Made by a program: the position numbers and the translations under genes. A DNA stretch of 64,000 nt, from NCBI GenBank assembly GCA_028023455.1, contig JAQFVV010006354.1, positions 62,001-126,000 on the forward strand, in the 5' to 3' direction. The stretch comes from Epiperipatus broadwayi (taxonomy: Eukaryota > Onychophora > Udeonychophora > Euonychophora > Peripatidae). Each line of letters begins with the position of its first letter. Position 1 is the stretch's first letter. The notes under the pieces are model-generated. The model had not been told where the DNA came from and searched no databases. It was given only the letters and a program-made list of their open reading frames with translations. Positions 12,871 to 28,070 of this stretch are shown here, one piece after another.

Positions 12871-13085
12871 TGTTGTTTGTCTATTAGGTTTAAATTATTT
12901 ATGTCGGCTTGATTTACTAATCTTGCTGTCAGTGATAATGCTGGACTTTTTTCAATGCTGCGTGGCTGCTGGTTTATTTTTGTTATGTTTGCTTAAGTTT
13001 TTGCATTAGTTGTGATTTTCATTTTATCACTGTTTGTTTTGGTGCAATTTATATTGTTCTCTTCTTGACACAACGCCATGCTTGC

Positions 13086-13267
13086 TTATGATGTTAGAAT
13101 TTATTTTTGGTTATAAACCGTATTACTTACTTTTTGCTAGATAACAATAATTCAGTAATCTGACATCACTGTCTTTATCTATCACAGTTATAGATCACAG
13201 TTTTGAAGTATGAAAATTATTAGAATATGGAAAAAAAATTATTAATAAGACCTTCGTTCTTGATGAT
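13086..13267. other. Spacer between LINE 5' end and HHR repeat cluster
   Basis: Nothing recognised. The LINE 5' border within about 13000-13085 is approximate. Confidence 0.4.
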
Positions 13268-13613
13268 GTAGGTGCTAGGATATTTAATCATTAGATTAAA
13301 AATACCAGGACAAGCCCAGCGCTTTATCTAATGTATAACTATTAAGTAGAAACTCTGAAATTTTCAGACATCCATATGTCTTCCAATCCAGCTATCTAAC
13401 TTAAATAGTCATATGGGACTGAACTATGTTCAGATACACTATGTATTAATAGCTTTAGCAATATAAAATTGTCAAAGCCATCATAGCAAAAAATAAAATT
13501 AAAAAAAAATCAAGTCAAATGTCATACGACTTAATTTAATAAATTTGTGTTTACAAATGTTATATATAGAGCTCGCTAAACAAATTTTTAACAAGCTTTG
13601 TAGAATACCCCCA

Positions 13614-13653
13614 ACCTCAGACTAGTTTCTGCTACTGGTGTTCTCAGTGAGGT
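13614..13653 (-). ncRNA. Type I hammerhead ribozyme, cluster A copy 1 (core mutated)
   Basis: On the minus strand: ACCTCA, core CTGAGAA (CTGANGA with G to A), stem II region CACCAGTAGCA, GAAA, CTAGTC, then TGAGGT. ACCTCA and TGAGGT form a perfect 6-bp stem I. The core change probably prevents cleavage. Confidence 0.65.
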
Positions 13654-13963
13654 GCAAGGCTATTCAATCATTAGATTAAAAATACCAGGACAACTCCAGC
13701 ACTTTATTTAATGTATAACTATTAAGTAGAACCTCTGAAATTTTCAGACATCCATATGTCTTCCAATCCAGCTATCTAACTTACATAGCCACATGGCACT
13801 AAACTAAGTTCAGATACACCATATATTAATAGCTTTAACAATATAAAATTGCCAAAGCCATCATAGTAAAAAATAAAATACATTAGATAAAGTGCTGGGC
13901 TTGTCCTGGTATTTTTAATCTAATAATTGAATATCCTAGCACTCACTGAGGATACTAGTAGCC

Positions 13964-14002
13964 ACTCACTGAGGATACTAGTAGCAGAAACTGGTCTGAG
14001 GT
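13964..14002 (+). ncRNA. Type I hammerhead ribozyme, cluster A copy 2 (intact core)
   Basis: Core CTGAGGA at 13969-13975 fits CTGANGA exactly. GAAA is at 13987-13990 and the cleavage triplet GTC at 13994-13996. Stem I pairs CTCA with TGAG. Stem II (TACTAGTAGCA) has one mismatch relative to TGC/GCA in the sister copy. A 23-bp direct duplication (13940-13962 and 13963-13985) repeats the 5' half of the ribozyme just upstream, giving two alternative cores for one 3' half. Confidence 0.7.
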
Positions 14003-14306
14003 TGGGAGTATTCTACAAAGCTTCTTAAGAGTTTGTTTTGCAAGCTGGAAATATAACATTTGTAAACACAAGTTTATTAAATTAAGTCATGTGTTATCTG
14101 ACTTGGATTTTTTTGTAATTTTATTTTTTGCTATGATGGCTTTGGCAATTTTACATTGCTAAAGCTATTAATATATGGTGTATCTGAACCTAGTTCAGTC
14201 CCATATAGCTATTTAAGTTTAGACAGTTGGATTGGAAGAGATATGGATGTCTGAACGTGCTGGGCTTCTTCTGGGTATTTTTAATATAATGATTGAATAT
14301 CTTAGC

Positions 14307-14346
14307 ACCTCACTAAGGATGCCAGTAGCAGAAATTGGTCTGAGAT
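14307..14346 (+). ncRNA. Type I hammerhead ribozyme, cluster A copy 3 (core mutated)
   Basis: Order: ACCTCA, core CTAAGGA (one change from CTGANGA), stem II TGC-CAGTA-GCA, GAAA, TTGGTC, TGAGAT. Stem I and stem II pairing are preserved, while the conserved G of the core is lost. Confidence 0.65.
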
Positions 14347-14402
14347 TGGGGGTATTCTACAAAGCTTGTTAAGAGTTTGTTTTGTGATATATATATATAT
14401 AT

Positions 14403-15729
14403 ACACACTGAACAAATGTCAAAGATATATAAGAGATTGTGATTTGGGTCAAAAATGAGTGCTAATTCAGCATGAAATACACATCTTGGGAATTATTTGT
14501 ATTTTTCATATGTTTTAGATTATATGCTTTGGCAATGGGGGAACATTGGGTGATCAAATAAAAGTTCAAAATCTCAATATATGAAGTTAAGTTGTGATAT
14601 GCATAAGACTTACTTGAAAAAGTGTTTCATATGAATCTATAGTGTGAGGCATTGATATGACTTCTAGGCTGACGGATAGTTGTGATAAGATTGAGATAAA
14701 GGTGAATGATGCACTGGTACAACAATACTTACAATATTTATTATAATGCACTAATCATTTTCTTCCATACTGTTGTAGAAGTGGATAGAAAATTGTTCAT
14801 TTTGTCTGAGAATGGTGTAGTAATTGTTTAGGTTCATTGATAAAAATAAGTAACCTGCCATAAGATTGTGAAGCAAAATATTCTCTCAGGTGTGATTGCA
14901 ACTAAGATTGATTTTTTAAATGCTCTTGATAATTTGATTTTCATCTAATTGAACTAATAACTTATATAAAAATAGGCCAACAACAATAAAAATCTTTTTT
15001 TTCTGGTAACAAAGGGCATTGCCTAACATTTTTGCTCTTTCTTATCTTATTTGATATCTACATCGATTTCCTATTAAGATAGATCTGTTGTATCATTCCT
15101 GCAATATTTACTCTAGTCTAGAAAGAAAGGTATTAATAGAGGTATTATTTTTACCAGGGAGAAAAATTTAACAAAATTTTCAAGAATAAATGGATCACTT
15201 TTTTCAGGAGAGAAATCTTCCACATGTCAGATAGCAATAGAAAGAAATATTCTCAACAATATTACAGTGGTTATGACAAAATTTCTTGATATACCAGACT
15301 GTCATTAAATAACCAAAAGCAATTCTGTAAATAATAAATTAATAATCAGTAGATTTTTGAGTAAATTATTTGTCATTTAATCTAATTAAATGCCATGTCG
15401 GTGGATAAATCATTCTCTGATATTGCCATATAAACATCGTAATAGCAGATATTAGCAAACATATAATGTCAATCAAAATCAAGACTTTTAATCATACAAA
15501 ACTGTAGAAACATCTAAAAGCAATGTTCTTGGGTTGGTTGAATTTAATATTTATCAACTAATTTTTAGTCATTGACAGAATTTGTAATCACTCTCTATTT
15601 GTCATCAGATTATCTTATTACCAGCTGACTGATTTGGTAAAACTGACAAAACCATCATCACCTATTTTGATCATACCTAATATAAGTCAAATAGTATACA
15701 GTTATTTATTATTGATAATGCAATGCCAA
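14403..15729. other. Degraded sequence without recognised gene
   Basis: No gene called. Minus-strand fragments read as short protein-like pieces broken by many stops, suggesting an old unidentified element. (TA)n lies at about 14384-14402. Confidence 0.4.
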
Positions 15730-16735
15730 ATTCTGTCTTAGTATCAATTAATATTCCATTCATTTATAAAAATGTTAGGAAAATGTGTTATTGATTGAAT
15801 TGTTGACTCAAATTGGCATCAATTTTTTAGGGTGTTTTCTCAAGTATATCAATGCTCACCAATACTCTTAAATAGGAATTTGACAAAATTTGTAAATAAT
15901 GTGGATCTGTCAAATAAATTTTCACATATTGGTTATTGTATCTTTTTCAAAAATTTAAGATCAGATTTTCTCTAATAATCCATTAAATAGGATTTTTATA
16001 TCAAATTTTGAATGTAACAAAAATACAATAGGAACTGTTTTATCATTATTAGATGTATATGGCTTTTTCAATATAACAATTTTCTAAAACAAACATAGTT
16101 CATGAATATTGATGTAGGCAATATTATATTTAGAATATTTGTCAAAAAAAAATTGAAGATTTGTAATATACTGCCAGGAAGTGTTTAATGAATATTCCTA
16201 CCATCATCATCATTGCCAATCATTACCAGTCCACTGCAGGATGGTCTCTCCAAGTTCAATCCATCTCTGATATGTAGCCTCTCTTCTCCACACCACCCCT
16301 GCACACTTTTTTATTTTAGCCATCCATCTCACATGTCTTTTTCTCAGTCTTTTACAATCTCTTGCAATCTAGTTTACAATTTCAATTGTCCATCTTTTAT
16401 TATCTCTTCTAGCAATGCGTCCAGCCCAACCATATTTCAGTCTTTTAATTTTTTCAATGATGTTAATAACATCTGTTTGTTCTCTTACCCATATATTGTG
16501 TTTTCGATCTCTTTTTGTTACTCCTAACATTCATCTCTTCATACTTCTTTGAGTACTCTGAAGTCTCTGTATTGCTCTTCTGTTAAATGTTCAAGTCTGA
16601 GATCCATAAGTAAGAACTGAGAAAACACCATGTAAAATTTGATGCCAGTTTGAGTCAACAATTCAATCAATGGCATATTTTTTAACATTTTTGGAGATGA
16701 ATGGAATACCAATTGACATTATGACAGTATTAGTC
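15730..16735. repeat. Inverted repeat pair (arms about 100 bp)
   Basis: 15730-15825 and 16635-16735 are diverged reverse complements sharing GAGTCAACAATTCAATCAAT and AATGAATGGAATA. The RTE-like fragment at 16195-16634 lies between the arms. Confidence 0.7.
16195..16634 (-). mobile_element. RTE/Bov-B-like LINE, 3' end of ORF2 (decayed)
   Basis: The minus-strand translation in one main frame gives LGVTKRDRKHNIWVREQTD, then RLKYGWAGRIARRDNKRWT and ILQWTG near the end. This is the characteristic C-terminal region after the RT of RTE-type LINEs. One stop interrupts it. The 3' end is a short (ATC)n near 16200. It is 5'-truncated, as is common for LINE insertions. Confidence 0.75.
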
Positions 16736-16745
16736 TGGGGTGTGT

Positions 16746-18584
16746 TGTTCTAAATTTATAATATGCTTAAAATAAAATTTCTGAGGAATGTATAGACAAA
16801 TTTAATGGTAAAATTTGTCCGCAGATCCCGTGGAACCATTATTTTAAACATATCGCAAATTTACAACATTTATGCTACCATGAATAATGTGTCATAACAT
16901 ATGTAATATGAAAGTTAAGATCTAAAAAAATAATGGAGACATATATTAATTATGGACAAAGCAAAAAAGTACTACAATACTAAATAAAACAGATACTTAT
17001 GAGTTGTGTCTTTTTATTATGACACTTTGTGGTGTCAAAGATATCCTTTCCCTCCTCAGCATAGTACAGTGCATTGCATGGTCATATTTCACATGTAATA
17101 TCAAATTTCAAATCTAAAGAAACAAAACATGTAATTTCCCATGATGGAAACATATATTCATTATGGAAAAAGGAGAAATATGAAAAGGAACCCTAAAACA
17201 TTTTTAAATGGCGAGTTGTAACAGTTTTAGATCTCGCTATTTTTTTATCTTAAAAAATAAAAGATAAAATGGTGAACTGTAATATAAAGTTATTTGTTTA
17301 TCTAAAAATGTTGAACTGTAACTTTAACCTTTTAAAAAAAAAAACAAATTTAAAAAGTTTAATTTGTAAATGTATATAAACACTTGGCAAAAAAAAAAAA
17401 AAAACATAAATATAACAAGTTTTATCTCTAAATATATTTTGCAATTAAGAAACAGTACTTCTTACAAAAATCATAATACATTTATATTGCATATGGAAAA
17501 AAATCACCATGATAACACAAAATCTCACAGGTCAGCATGTTTTACAAATTGTGTTTGTTATAAGTTGAAGTGGATTAGTTGGGCCAGGATTTCATTGCCA
17601 TGACATCATGAATCATAAATTTTAAATAAATATTTCCGGATAAAAATGTCACCAGAGTTATACCTCATAAATAATACCACAGTACTGCATATTTTAAAGA
17701 ATTTTGAATTCATTTGATTAATTTTTTATTATGAATTTTTTTTTACAATTATATTAAATATAATCATCCTGTTTGTAGACTTGTATGTTGACAAAAATAT
17801 TTTGTAACTAATGGTTATTATAGTTTCTTTATAATGTTTCAATTATTTATTAAAATAAATATACTAATTTCAAAATATTCTAATTTTTTTTTTACTATTA
17901 GCATAAATTACTACTCTATAAGGACATTATTTCTTTGAACCACTTTGTTTTAAAGTCAATTAGTCTTGAAGTAAAGGTTCAACTGCCTATATTTAATGAG
18001 GCAAATAATTTATTCCAACGTTTGCTTTATTATGTTAAGAAATGCGTTTTTTACAACAAAAGCATTACTTAATTCAATACTTGATTTTTTTTTATTCATT
18101 TATTTTAATTTTTTTTGTAATATTTTCTGGTTGATATATTTATAAATTTTGAATGATTTTTTTTAAAAAAAGTAAATGCTTTTGCAATAATAGAAAAATT
18201 ATCTTCAATAACTTCACATTGAAATACAAAAACTTATTTAATCGTTATTTACATTATGTGAAAGAACGCCTAATGATATTTTAATTAAATATTTATATAT
18301 GTTTTTGAAATTTAAAATAGATTTTCTAAATAGTAGATATATATATATATTTGCTAAGTTTCTATTCATTTACAGATTGAGTTAATTATGCGATTAAAAG
18401 ATAAATAATATAAATTTTCATGATATCTAATTTTAAAATTATATCTTAAACTTTAATGAGCCCATATCATTAAAATACTTAGCATATATATACACACACA
18501 GACAGATTAAGATCAAGCATGTATTATGCAGCCATATTTATTGTTCATGGTTTGATGTGTGTAATCATCATGAAACTTATTTAA
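16746..18584. other. AT-rich intronic sequence, no gene seen
   Basis: Many A and T homopolymers and no recognised element. A short open frame at 17370-17603 has no recognisable motif and is not called. Confidence 0.5.
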
Positions 18585-18648
<64 letters not shown>

Positions 18649-18655
18649 GTTGTTG

Positions 18656-18714
<59 letters not shown>
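18585..18714. repeat. (ATT)n microsatellite, about 130 bp
   Basis: Trinucleotide ATT repeat with a small TTG interruption near the middle (about 18648-18659). Its poly-leucine reading frame is an artefact. Confidence 0.95.
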
Positions 18715-19661
18715 TGTCATTCTATCCTCCATTTTAGAGTTAAAACCATATTCATTTAGAAATGGCTGTTAATAATGACGACATGTCCATAATACATATG
18801 GTCTTAACATCTTTCTCTCTGATATTAATTTTTGTCATATTATCAAACATAATTATACTTTTTTTTTCAAGAATATATAATTGTGATTTTTAACTAAGAT
18901 CACTATATTCATTTACAAATGTTCATACATATACCCTTAACATCTTTTTCTCTTTAATATCAAACATAATTATATTTTTTTTCTTCAATAATATACAATT
19001 GTGACTTTTAAATAAATTGCTGGCAATTGCTTGCTATTTTGAAATTTAACATAATTACTACTACAAAAAATAATAATGTTCTCCAATTATCCTGTCTTGG
19101 ATTTGGTTAGGCATTTTATTTAAAGCAAAGATGGTTTTTAAGTTTCTCGTAAATGGACAGGTAAAATCTTTAAACTTTCATGGCTTTATTGATGACGTAT
19201 TATTACCCCATTGTACAAACTTTTCAGCAAGCAATCATGATATAAAAATAATATATATTTATTGATTCATTTGCTTCTCAAGATTTCAATGATGATATTA
19301 TTATATGTCAAAACAATTAATTATTTAAATTACTGCAATGCATAAATTTAGCTAAAATTTGTATAATTAGCAAATAATTTAAATCTTCTTACTTTCAAAT
19401 TATTTCTTTCCCTTCAAACGATTGCTTTAAAATTTCAGCTTTTGATCATTTTGATTAATATTTTAAAAAATATTTATATATTTAAATTCGCACATTTACA
19501 TCCATTTTGTATTCGAATTTATTTTTAAGCAGGAAAAAAAAAAGTTCGATCTTCGAATGCAGAAGACAATTATAATTAATACTGCATTGTAGGTCGCGTG
19601 AAGTTTTTTTAAGCATTTTAACCTTGACATTTCCTATTGTTTAACAGACATAATATAAATA
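18715..19661. other. AT-rich intronic sequence, no gene seen
   Basis: A motif CTTAACATCTTTYTCTCT recurs at about 18802 and 18937, suggesting a small local duplication. Nothing else was recognised. Confidence 0.45.
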
Positions 19662-21181
19662 AAGGGGATTATAAATAAAAATAATAATTTATAAATATTA
19701 TAAATTTCATTTCTACAAATGGTTGCTATGTGTTTAGATTTTAATTTAGTCATTGTTTTCTTGTGGTTTGTGTTCAAGTTTTGATGTAGTCATCCCCAAT
19801 TATTAACATATAATACGTTTTATTCCAGTGTTAATATACCTATCTGTTTCTCCCTAGTAATTTAATGGCTTTTATTACTTCTTTAGAAATAAAAAGATGT
19901 TTATACACATGTATATGTTGGAAAGAAAAAAATGTTAATATGACAATTTGCTTGGCAATTTATTGGTTAAGCAAATATGTTATGAGGCTCCAATTGGTAG
20001 TGTCTTAGATAACTGGATGGTGTGGCAGGTTGTAGGTCATCACTACAACACCCCACTCTTACATGGTTAAAATTCTAACTTATGGAAAGAATTTTATCAC
20101 TAACATATAAGTACGTATTTGTTTAATGCTGGATTGAGTTAGGTTTCAATGAAGGGTTTTAAAAAATTTACTCCAATGTTGCTTAATTTTATCAGCTAGT
20201 CTTTCAAAATTACTTTACACTTTCTTTTTATGGTTAAATCATATATCATTTAAAGTGTGATTTGAACTTAGGGTTTTTTTTCTTTTCTTTTTATTGATGG
20301 TTATGTGGACCAAACAATTAACCAGTAATGTGTCTCTATTTAGACGGCACATAAATTTATTTGGTAGCCTTCATCCTGCTCCTTTTTTGAGTCTTACTGG
20401 ATTTTTTTGAAGGTCTAACTAAATATTAGAGCATCCATCACTCTGTATGGATTGACTCTTCTATCTCGGTTAATGTCAAGATAATCCAATGCTTTTAAAG
20501 CAGTAACCTGGGTATATCCTCATCAACAAAAAAATATATAAATATAATATCCCTAGTTATACTTTTTTAATCACCTAGATATAAATATAGATATTTTCCT
20601 TGATATTGATTTTATCTCTTACTATGCTATCACTTCTAGTTATTATTCCAGCTGTGTTGTACATTCTATAAGGCAACTGTATGTTCACATGGAGATTCCA
20701 AGATATGGTTTTAAGATACGGGCATTATATGTTCCACGTACCTCTCCTCCAATATCAATCCAATATGCATTATGACCAGATTGTTTTACTATTGTAAATG
20801 GTCCTTCATATTGATTTATATTATATTATTTAAGACATTCTACCAATTGGAGCCTCATAACCTATTTGCTTAACCAATACATTACCAAGAAAATTGTCAT
20901 ATTAACATTTTTTTTCTTTCCAACATATACATGTGTATAAACATCTCTTTATTTCTAAAGAAGTAATAAAAGCCATTAAATTACTAGGGAGAAACAGATA
21001 GGTATATTAACACTGGAATAAAATGTATTATATGTTAATAACTGGGGAGAACTATACAAAAAACTTTCACATAAACTTAAAAAAAAACAATGACTGAATT
21101 AAAATCTAAACACATAGCAACCATTTGTGGAAATGAAATTTAAAATATTTATAAATTATTATTTTTATTTATAATCCCATT
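19662..21181. mobile_element. Foldback element with arms of about 350 bp and gypsy integrase remnant
   Basis: The left arm, about 19662-20009, ends CTCCAATTGGTAG. The right arm, about 20832-21181, is its reverse complement, starting CTACCAATTGGAG and ending at ATAATCCCA. The arms are highly similar with small indels. The 820-bp spacer carries a Ty3/gypsy integrase tail on the minus strand. No target duplication was found at the outer ends. It may be a retroelement with an inverted end copy, or a foldback transposon. Confidence 0.65.
20692..20820 (-). pseudogene. Ty3/gypsy integrase C-terminal remnant
   Basis: One open minus-strand stretch reads QYEGPFTIVKQSGHNAYWID, then VRGTYNARILKPYL, and stops. 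This matches the C-terminal integrase/chromo-side segment of gypsy pol polyproteins (YEGPF..I, N.Y.LD, VRG..N.R.LKPY). No other pol domain was recognised nearby, so it is a short relic. Confidence 0.6.
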
Positions 21182-21188
21182 TATTTGC

Positions 21189-21262
21189 AGGGTTGGTATT
21201 AAACTACTAAACATCACATGATCACCATTTCTTATTTTTGCTCATAACTGTTATAGGAGCAT
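21189..21262 (+). repeat. Fragment of HHR repeat family C
   Basis: The stretch with CATCACATGATCACCAT and CATAACTGTTAT matches the segment repeated in cluster C (for example about 32603-32675). It lacks the hammerhead part, so it is a truncated dispersed copy directly beside the foldback element. Confidence 0.65.
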
Positions 21263-23496
21263 AGTATCTAAATGGCATGTACTTTTTTATGTGTTATTTA
21301 GGTATAACATTTAATTCTCTCTGAGCAAATATACTGTCAACATGGTCCAACATTTCATATAACATTAAGGTCCTAAATAACATTCTATACTCGCTTTTAG
21401 TCATGAACTTTTTCTCTATTATTTTTTAACCCTTACTATTACAGATACATTGTAAGCCTTATTCAATTAAATAAATACAATGGAAATATGATACCATTAC
21501 TCTCATATAAGTATAATAAAATAAAATATAAGATCTTTAAGACAAGAGCGTCTCATCATCAATAAGAGAATTTAATAATATTACCTAATTATAATAATTA
21601 AAATAATAATGACCTATCTCTAACAACAATAACATATGCAAACATCTTATATCAATTAAATATTTAAACCCTACTACCTAGTTTTCATACTGACAAGAAC
21701 ATTTAGAAATATTAGCACATGTAATAAAAACAAAGTATTTCACAAAACCTAGCAAAAAAATAAATTATTAAATAAATAATTATCCATTAATGTTTATGAA
21801 TAATATAAATTCAATTTTTCTATGTGCACATTAGCTATAAATTTTATTAATAGAATTCATTTTCTAAAATACACTCATTCTTTTATTCTTAAAAAATTTC
21901 ACTTTATAATGTACAATTATTTTCACTATAGTTGTTTTTCTAAAACTATTTGATAATTAAGATAATATCTTTTTCCATGACATTGATTCACTTATAGTAC
22001 ATGTTCTCATTTTATAAAAGCAGTAACAAGATTGTTTATCACGATTTGAAATCAGTTCTGAGGGTAATTATGTCACAAGTCCTCAAGACAATCAGATTTC
22101 CATTTACTATCTTTTTAAGACATGAGAGGTAGTATTCCATTTCGATTTCCAAAAAGATTACTTTCATAAAAAAATAGCAAAACACAATTATTAAATCAAG
22201 TTGGAAATTTACAGGTATGAATAAGTATAGGGGATTTGAACTCAGATTTTCAAGCACCCTCCAATTATCTACACTATCTCATACAACTGATCCACATGGC
22301 CACACATGTGTAGAAAAGATAAATAAATCACTAATATACGTATTTCGTATGAATAAATAAACATTCCAGTGATAAAAGGCAAAATCCAATCTATTTTACA
22401 TAATAAGTTTAATAATTCCAAAATCTTATAAAGGCTCAGACATCTTTAGCTGTATTTTAATAATTTCCAGGTTAAAATTAAGTTTTATTCAATTTAAAAT
22501 GTTATTGGCATTATAAAGTAAGCAATTAATTGTATTGTTATTAAATCATATTTCATTGTGATAATCACAAAGGCTTGCATTTGCCTCAGAGGGTGAATTT
22601 TTAATTTTTCCTTTGGACAGACACTGTTGCCATAAAATTTCCAAATGGCAAATTGAATATTTAGAGCTTAGAAAATTTACAAGGCGTGCTTCCTAAGAAT
22701 AGAACTTCAAATTTTTCCACATGCTTTTTTTTATCCTGTATTACATAATTGAAAAATGACATAGATTCAAACTCCTGATGATAAAGTTTTCCTTGTTTTT
22801 TTAAAGAAGCAGCATAATCAGCCATTTTACATTACATTCTATAAATGTGAAACATTTTTAATAAAATAATTTTTAAGTTAAATACAATTATTTTGATATT
22901 AAATAATATTTTAATAGTTTATATATCAAAATAAATAATTTAACTTTTAAATGTACTGTTCTTATAATATACAATTCCCTGTTATATCCCTATGGTTTTA
23001 TACTATTTCTTTTTTCAACATATTACACATTATCTTATTCCAAATACAAATACCCACAAACACTTTCACGCACATTTAAATATTATATGTAAGTTATGTT
23101 TTTTTACAAGTGATTTTAAATCAGATATATAAATCATTTAAGTTATAGACTGTGTTATGATCAATTTCTTCATTTTAATAAGGAATGTTTAATAATAAAA
23201 TGTTCGTCAGTGTAATGTAGGATTAGCAACTTAACTTTGTTAATGAATATTTTCTGTAAATTTTGAACTTAACCTTGATTTAAAAATTTTGATACACATT
23301 TTTAAACTCATTGTAAAATATGTTAGCCATATTGGATCTCCTTAGCAATGCTACACAAATATGTATGACATGACTTGAAAATTATAATTATTATTAAAGA
23401 AATAAAGTTGATTATTTTTAATATTAAGCCTATAGAGTTACTATCACAATATATTTCAAGTAGTTTATATTAAATTTAGTTACTAATTTAAATAAT
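21263..23496. other. AT-rich intronic sequence; possible tRNA-SINE remnant
   Basis: No gene recognised. On the minus strand around 22215-22290 there is GAGTTCAAATCCCC, resembling a pol III B box, preceded by GATAGTGTAGATAATTGG, resembling a diverged A box. This could be a tRNA-derived SINE relic, at low confidence. Confidence 0.35.
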
Positions 23497-24205
23497 ATTT
23501 ATTTTTATAAAGCGCAGACAGTTAGTTGAAATTAAATTGAAAGGCTGCAAACCTTTTGTGCTTATTGTAATACTTATCTGACAGCCAATCAGATGTTATG
23601 GCTGTCTGAATAGTGATCCAAACTGTAAACACAAGACAGTGAATTTTACAAGAAAAGGAGTCCACCCTCTTCTTTACTTGCCTTTCTATTTATCTTAGCC
23701 AGGCTGAAAGCATTTAGATTTGAAAGTGTGAAGCTTTAAATATTTTCACATTTAACTCACTGAGTCTAAATTACAAACACACAATGTGAAATCCTATGAT
23801 TTACTATGCAATAGTTTTTAGATATTATAAATTGCAGTAACATATGTAAATATTTATTTTTATAAAGCACAGACAGTTAGTTGAAATTAAATTGAAAGGT
23901 TGCAAAGCTTTCATGCTTATTGTAATACTTATCTGACAGCCAATCAAATGTTATGATGGCTAAATGAATAGCGATCCAAACCATAAAAACAAGACAGAAT
24001 TTTACAAGAAAAGGAGTCCACCCACTTCTTTACTTGCCTTTTTATATATCTAAGCCAGTCTGAAGCATTTAGATTTGAAAGCATGAAGCTTTAAATATCT
24101 TCACATTTAACTCACTGAGTCTAAATTACAAACATACAGTGCGAAATCCTATGATTTACTACGCAGTAGTTTTTAGATGTTATAAATTGCAGTACCATAT
24201 GTAAA
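23497..24205. repeat. Tandem duplication, 355-bp unit, two copies
   Basis: Unit 1 begins at about 23497 and unit 2 at about 23852, with a third start truncated at about 24206. Shared blocks include GACAGTTAGTTGAAATTAAA and ACAAGAAAAGGAGTCCACCC. Unit 1 holds a 7-bp perfect hairpin, GACAGCC with GGCTGTC; unit 2 has lost it. No hammerhead core was found in either orientation. The duplication lies 290 bp upstream of the next SEL1L exon. Confidence 0.85.
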
Positions 24206-24471
24206 TAATATTTATTTTTATTATTTTTATAAAGAGTTTTATCTAATGTTGGTAATTTAAAAAAAAAAAGTTAATATATAGAAATAGATAATGTAGAATT
24301 TTAATGGATAATATATTATTTTAATAAATTTATATGACTTAAAGAAACATTTAAGAATTCATATATTAAATAAGGAAAACGTTCAAATGGATTAAAATTA
24401 AAACTTTGGCTTATCTATAAAATTACTTTGATGTGTAAACTTATTGCAATCTAAAGTTTATTTTCTAATAA

Positions 24472-27689
<3,218 letters not shown>

Positions 27690-27699
27690 GTGAAGTTTA

Positions 27700-28070
27700 T
27701 TTATTTTTCAACCAATAAAAATATAATCAATAAAATGCGTTGTGATTGTGAATTTATAAATGCGAACACATTCGGAGATATGATAAACCTATTGTGTATT
27801 TATCTATTTCTAAAAAGTCAATTTTCTTGTTTTTATTCAAATTTTTTAATAAACATCTTTCTCCCCAATATTTTTTTAAAAAGAAAAAAAGCCAATTCAT
27901 TGTATCAAATGCTTTTTCATGATCAATAAGGTAAACATTAACCTTTCATGTTTTTTCTCTGTTTTTTTCAAGTGTAGTCATTAATAATTGCATCTTTTGT
28001 CTCACTTTTTAAAAAAAATTAACTTCTTTTAAGATTGAATGGATCAGTTACATTATAAAAACATCTATCT
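27700..28070 (-). pseudogene. LINE reverse-transcriptase fragment
   Basis: The minus strand reads TTLEKNRE, then VNVYLIDHEKAFDTMNW, which is RT motif A (with DHEKAFD) and its preceding helix as in RTE-like LINEs. Sequence on either side is too mutated to delimit. The overlapping plus-strand frame at 27690-27929 is a shadow. Confidence 0.6.

Larger units (their letters stand above)
6304..13085 (-). mobile_element. Decayed two-ORF non-LTR retrotransposon (LINE)
   Basis: A long LINE on the minus strand, with its 3' end at about 6304 (AATAAAGC just inside, then the trinucleotide tail) and ORF1 near 12870. Order on the minus strand: ORF1 with a CCHC knuckle, an APE-type endonuclease, an RT, and a C-terminal cysteine motif. 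It is interrupted by a foreign element at 10087-11845. Excluding that insertion it is about 5.0 kb. The frame is broken by many stops and indels. The clade is uncertain: APE-bearing with a CCHC ORF1, as in the L1/Tx1, I or R1 groups. Confidence 0.75.
13268..14375. mobile_element. Hammerhead-ribozyme tandem/inverted repeat cluster A (retrozyme-like)
   Basis: Repeat units of about 380 bp. A first unit on the minus sense begins at about 13271 (GGTGCTAGGATATTT). A partial second unit starts at about 13651 in the same orientation. From 13881 the same sequence runs in the opposite orientation for a further unit and a half. Shared blocks include ATTAGATTAAAAATACCAGG, CATCCATATGTCTTCCAATC and GAAACTGGTCTGAGG. 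Each unit end carries a type I hammerhead (13614-13653 minus, 13964-14002 plus, 14307-14346 plus). No protein is encoded. The unit size, tandem order and one hammerhead per unit match the architecture of animal retrozymes. Confidence 0.72.
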
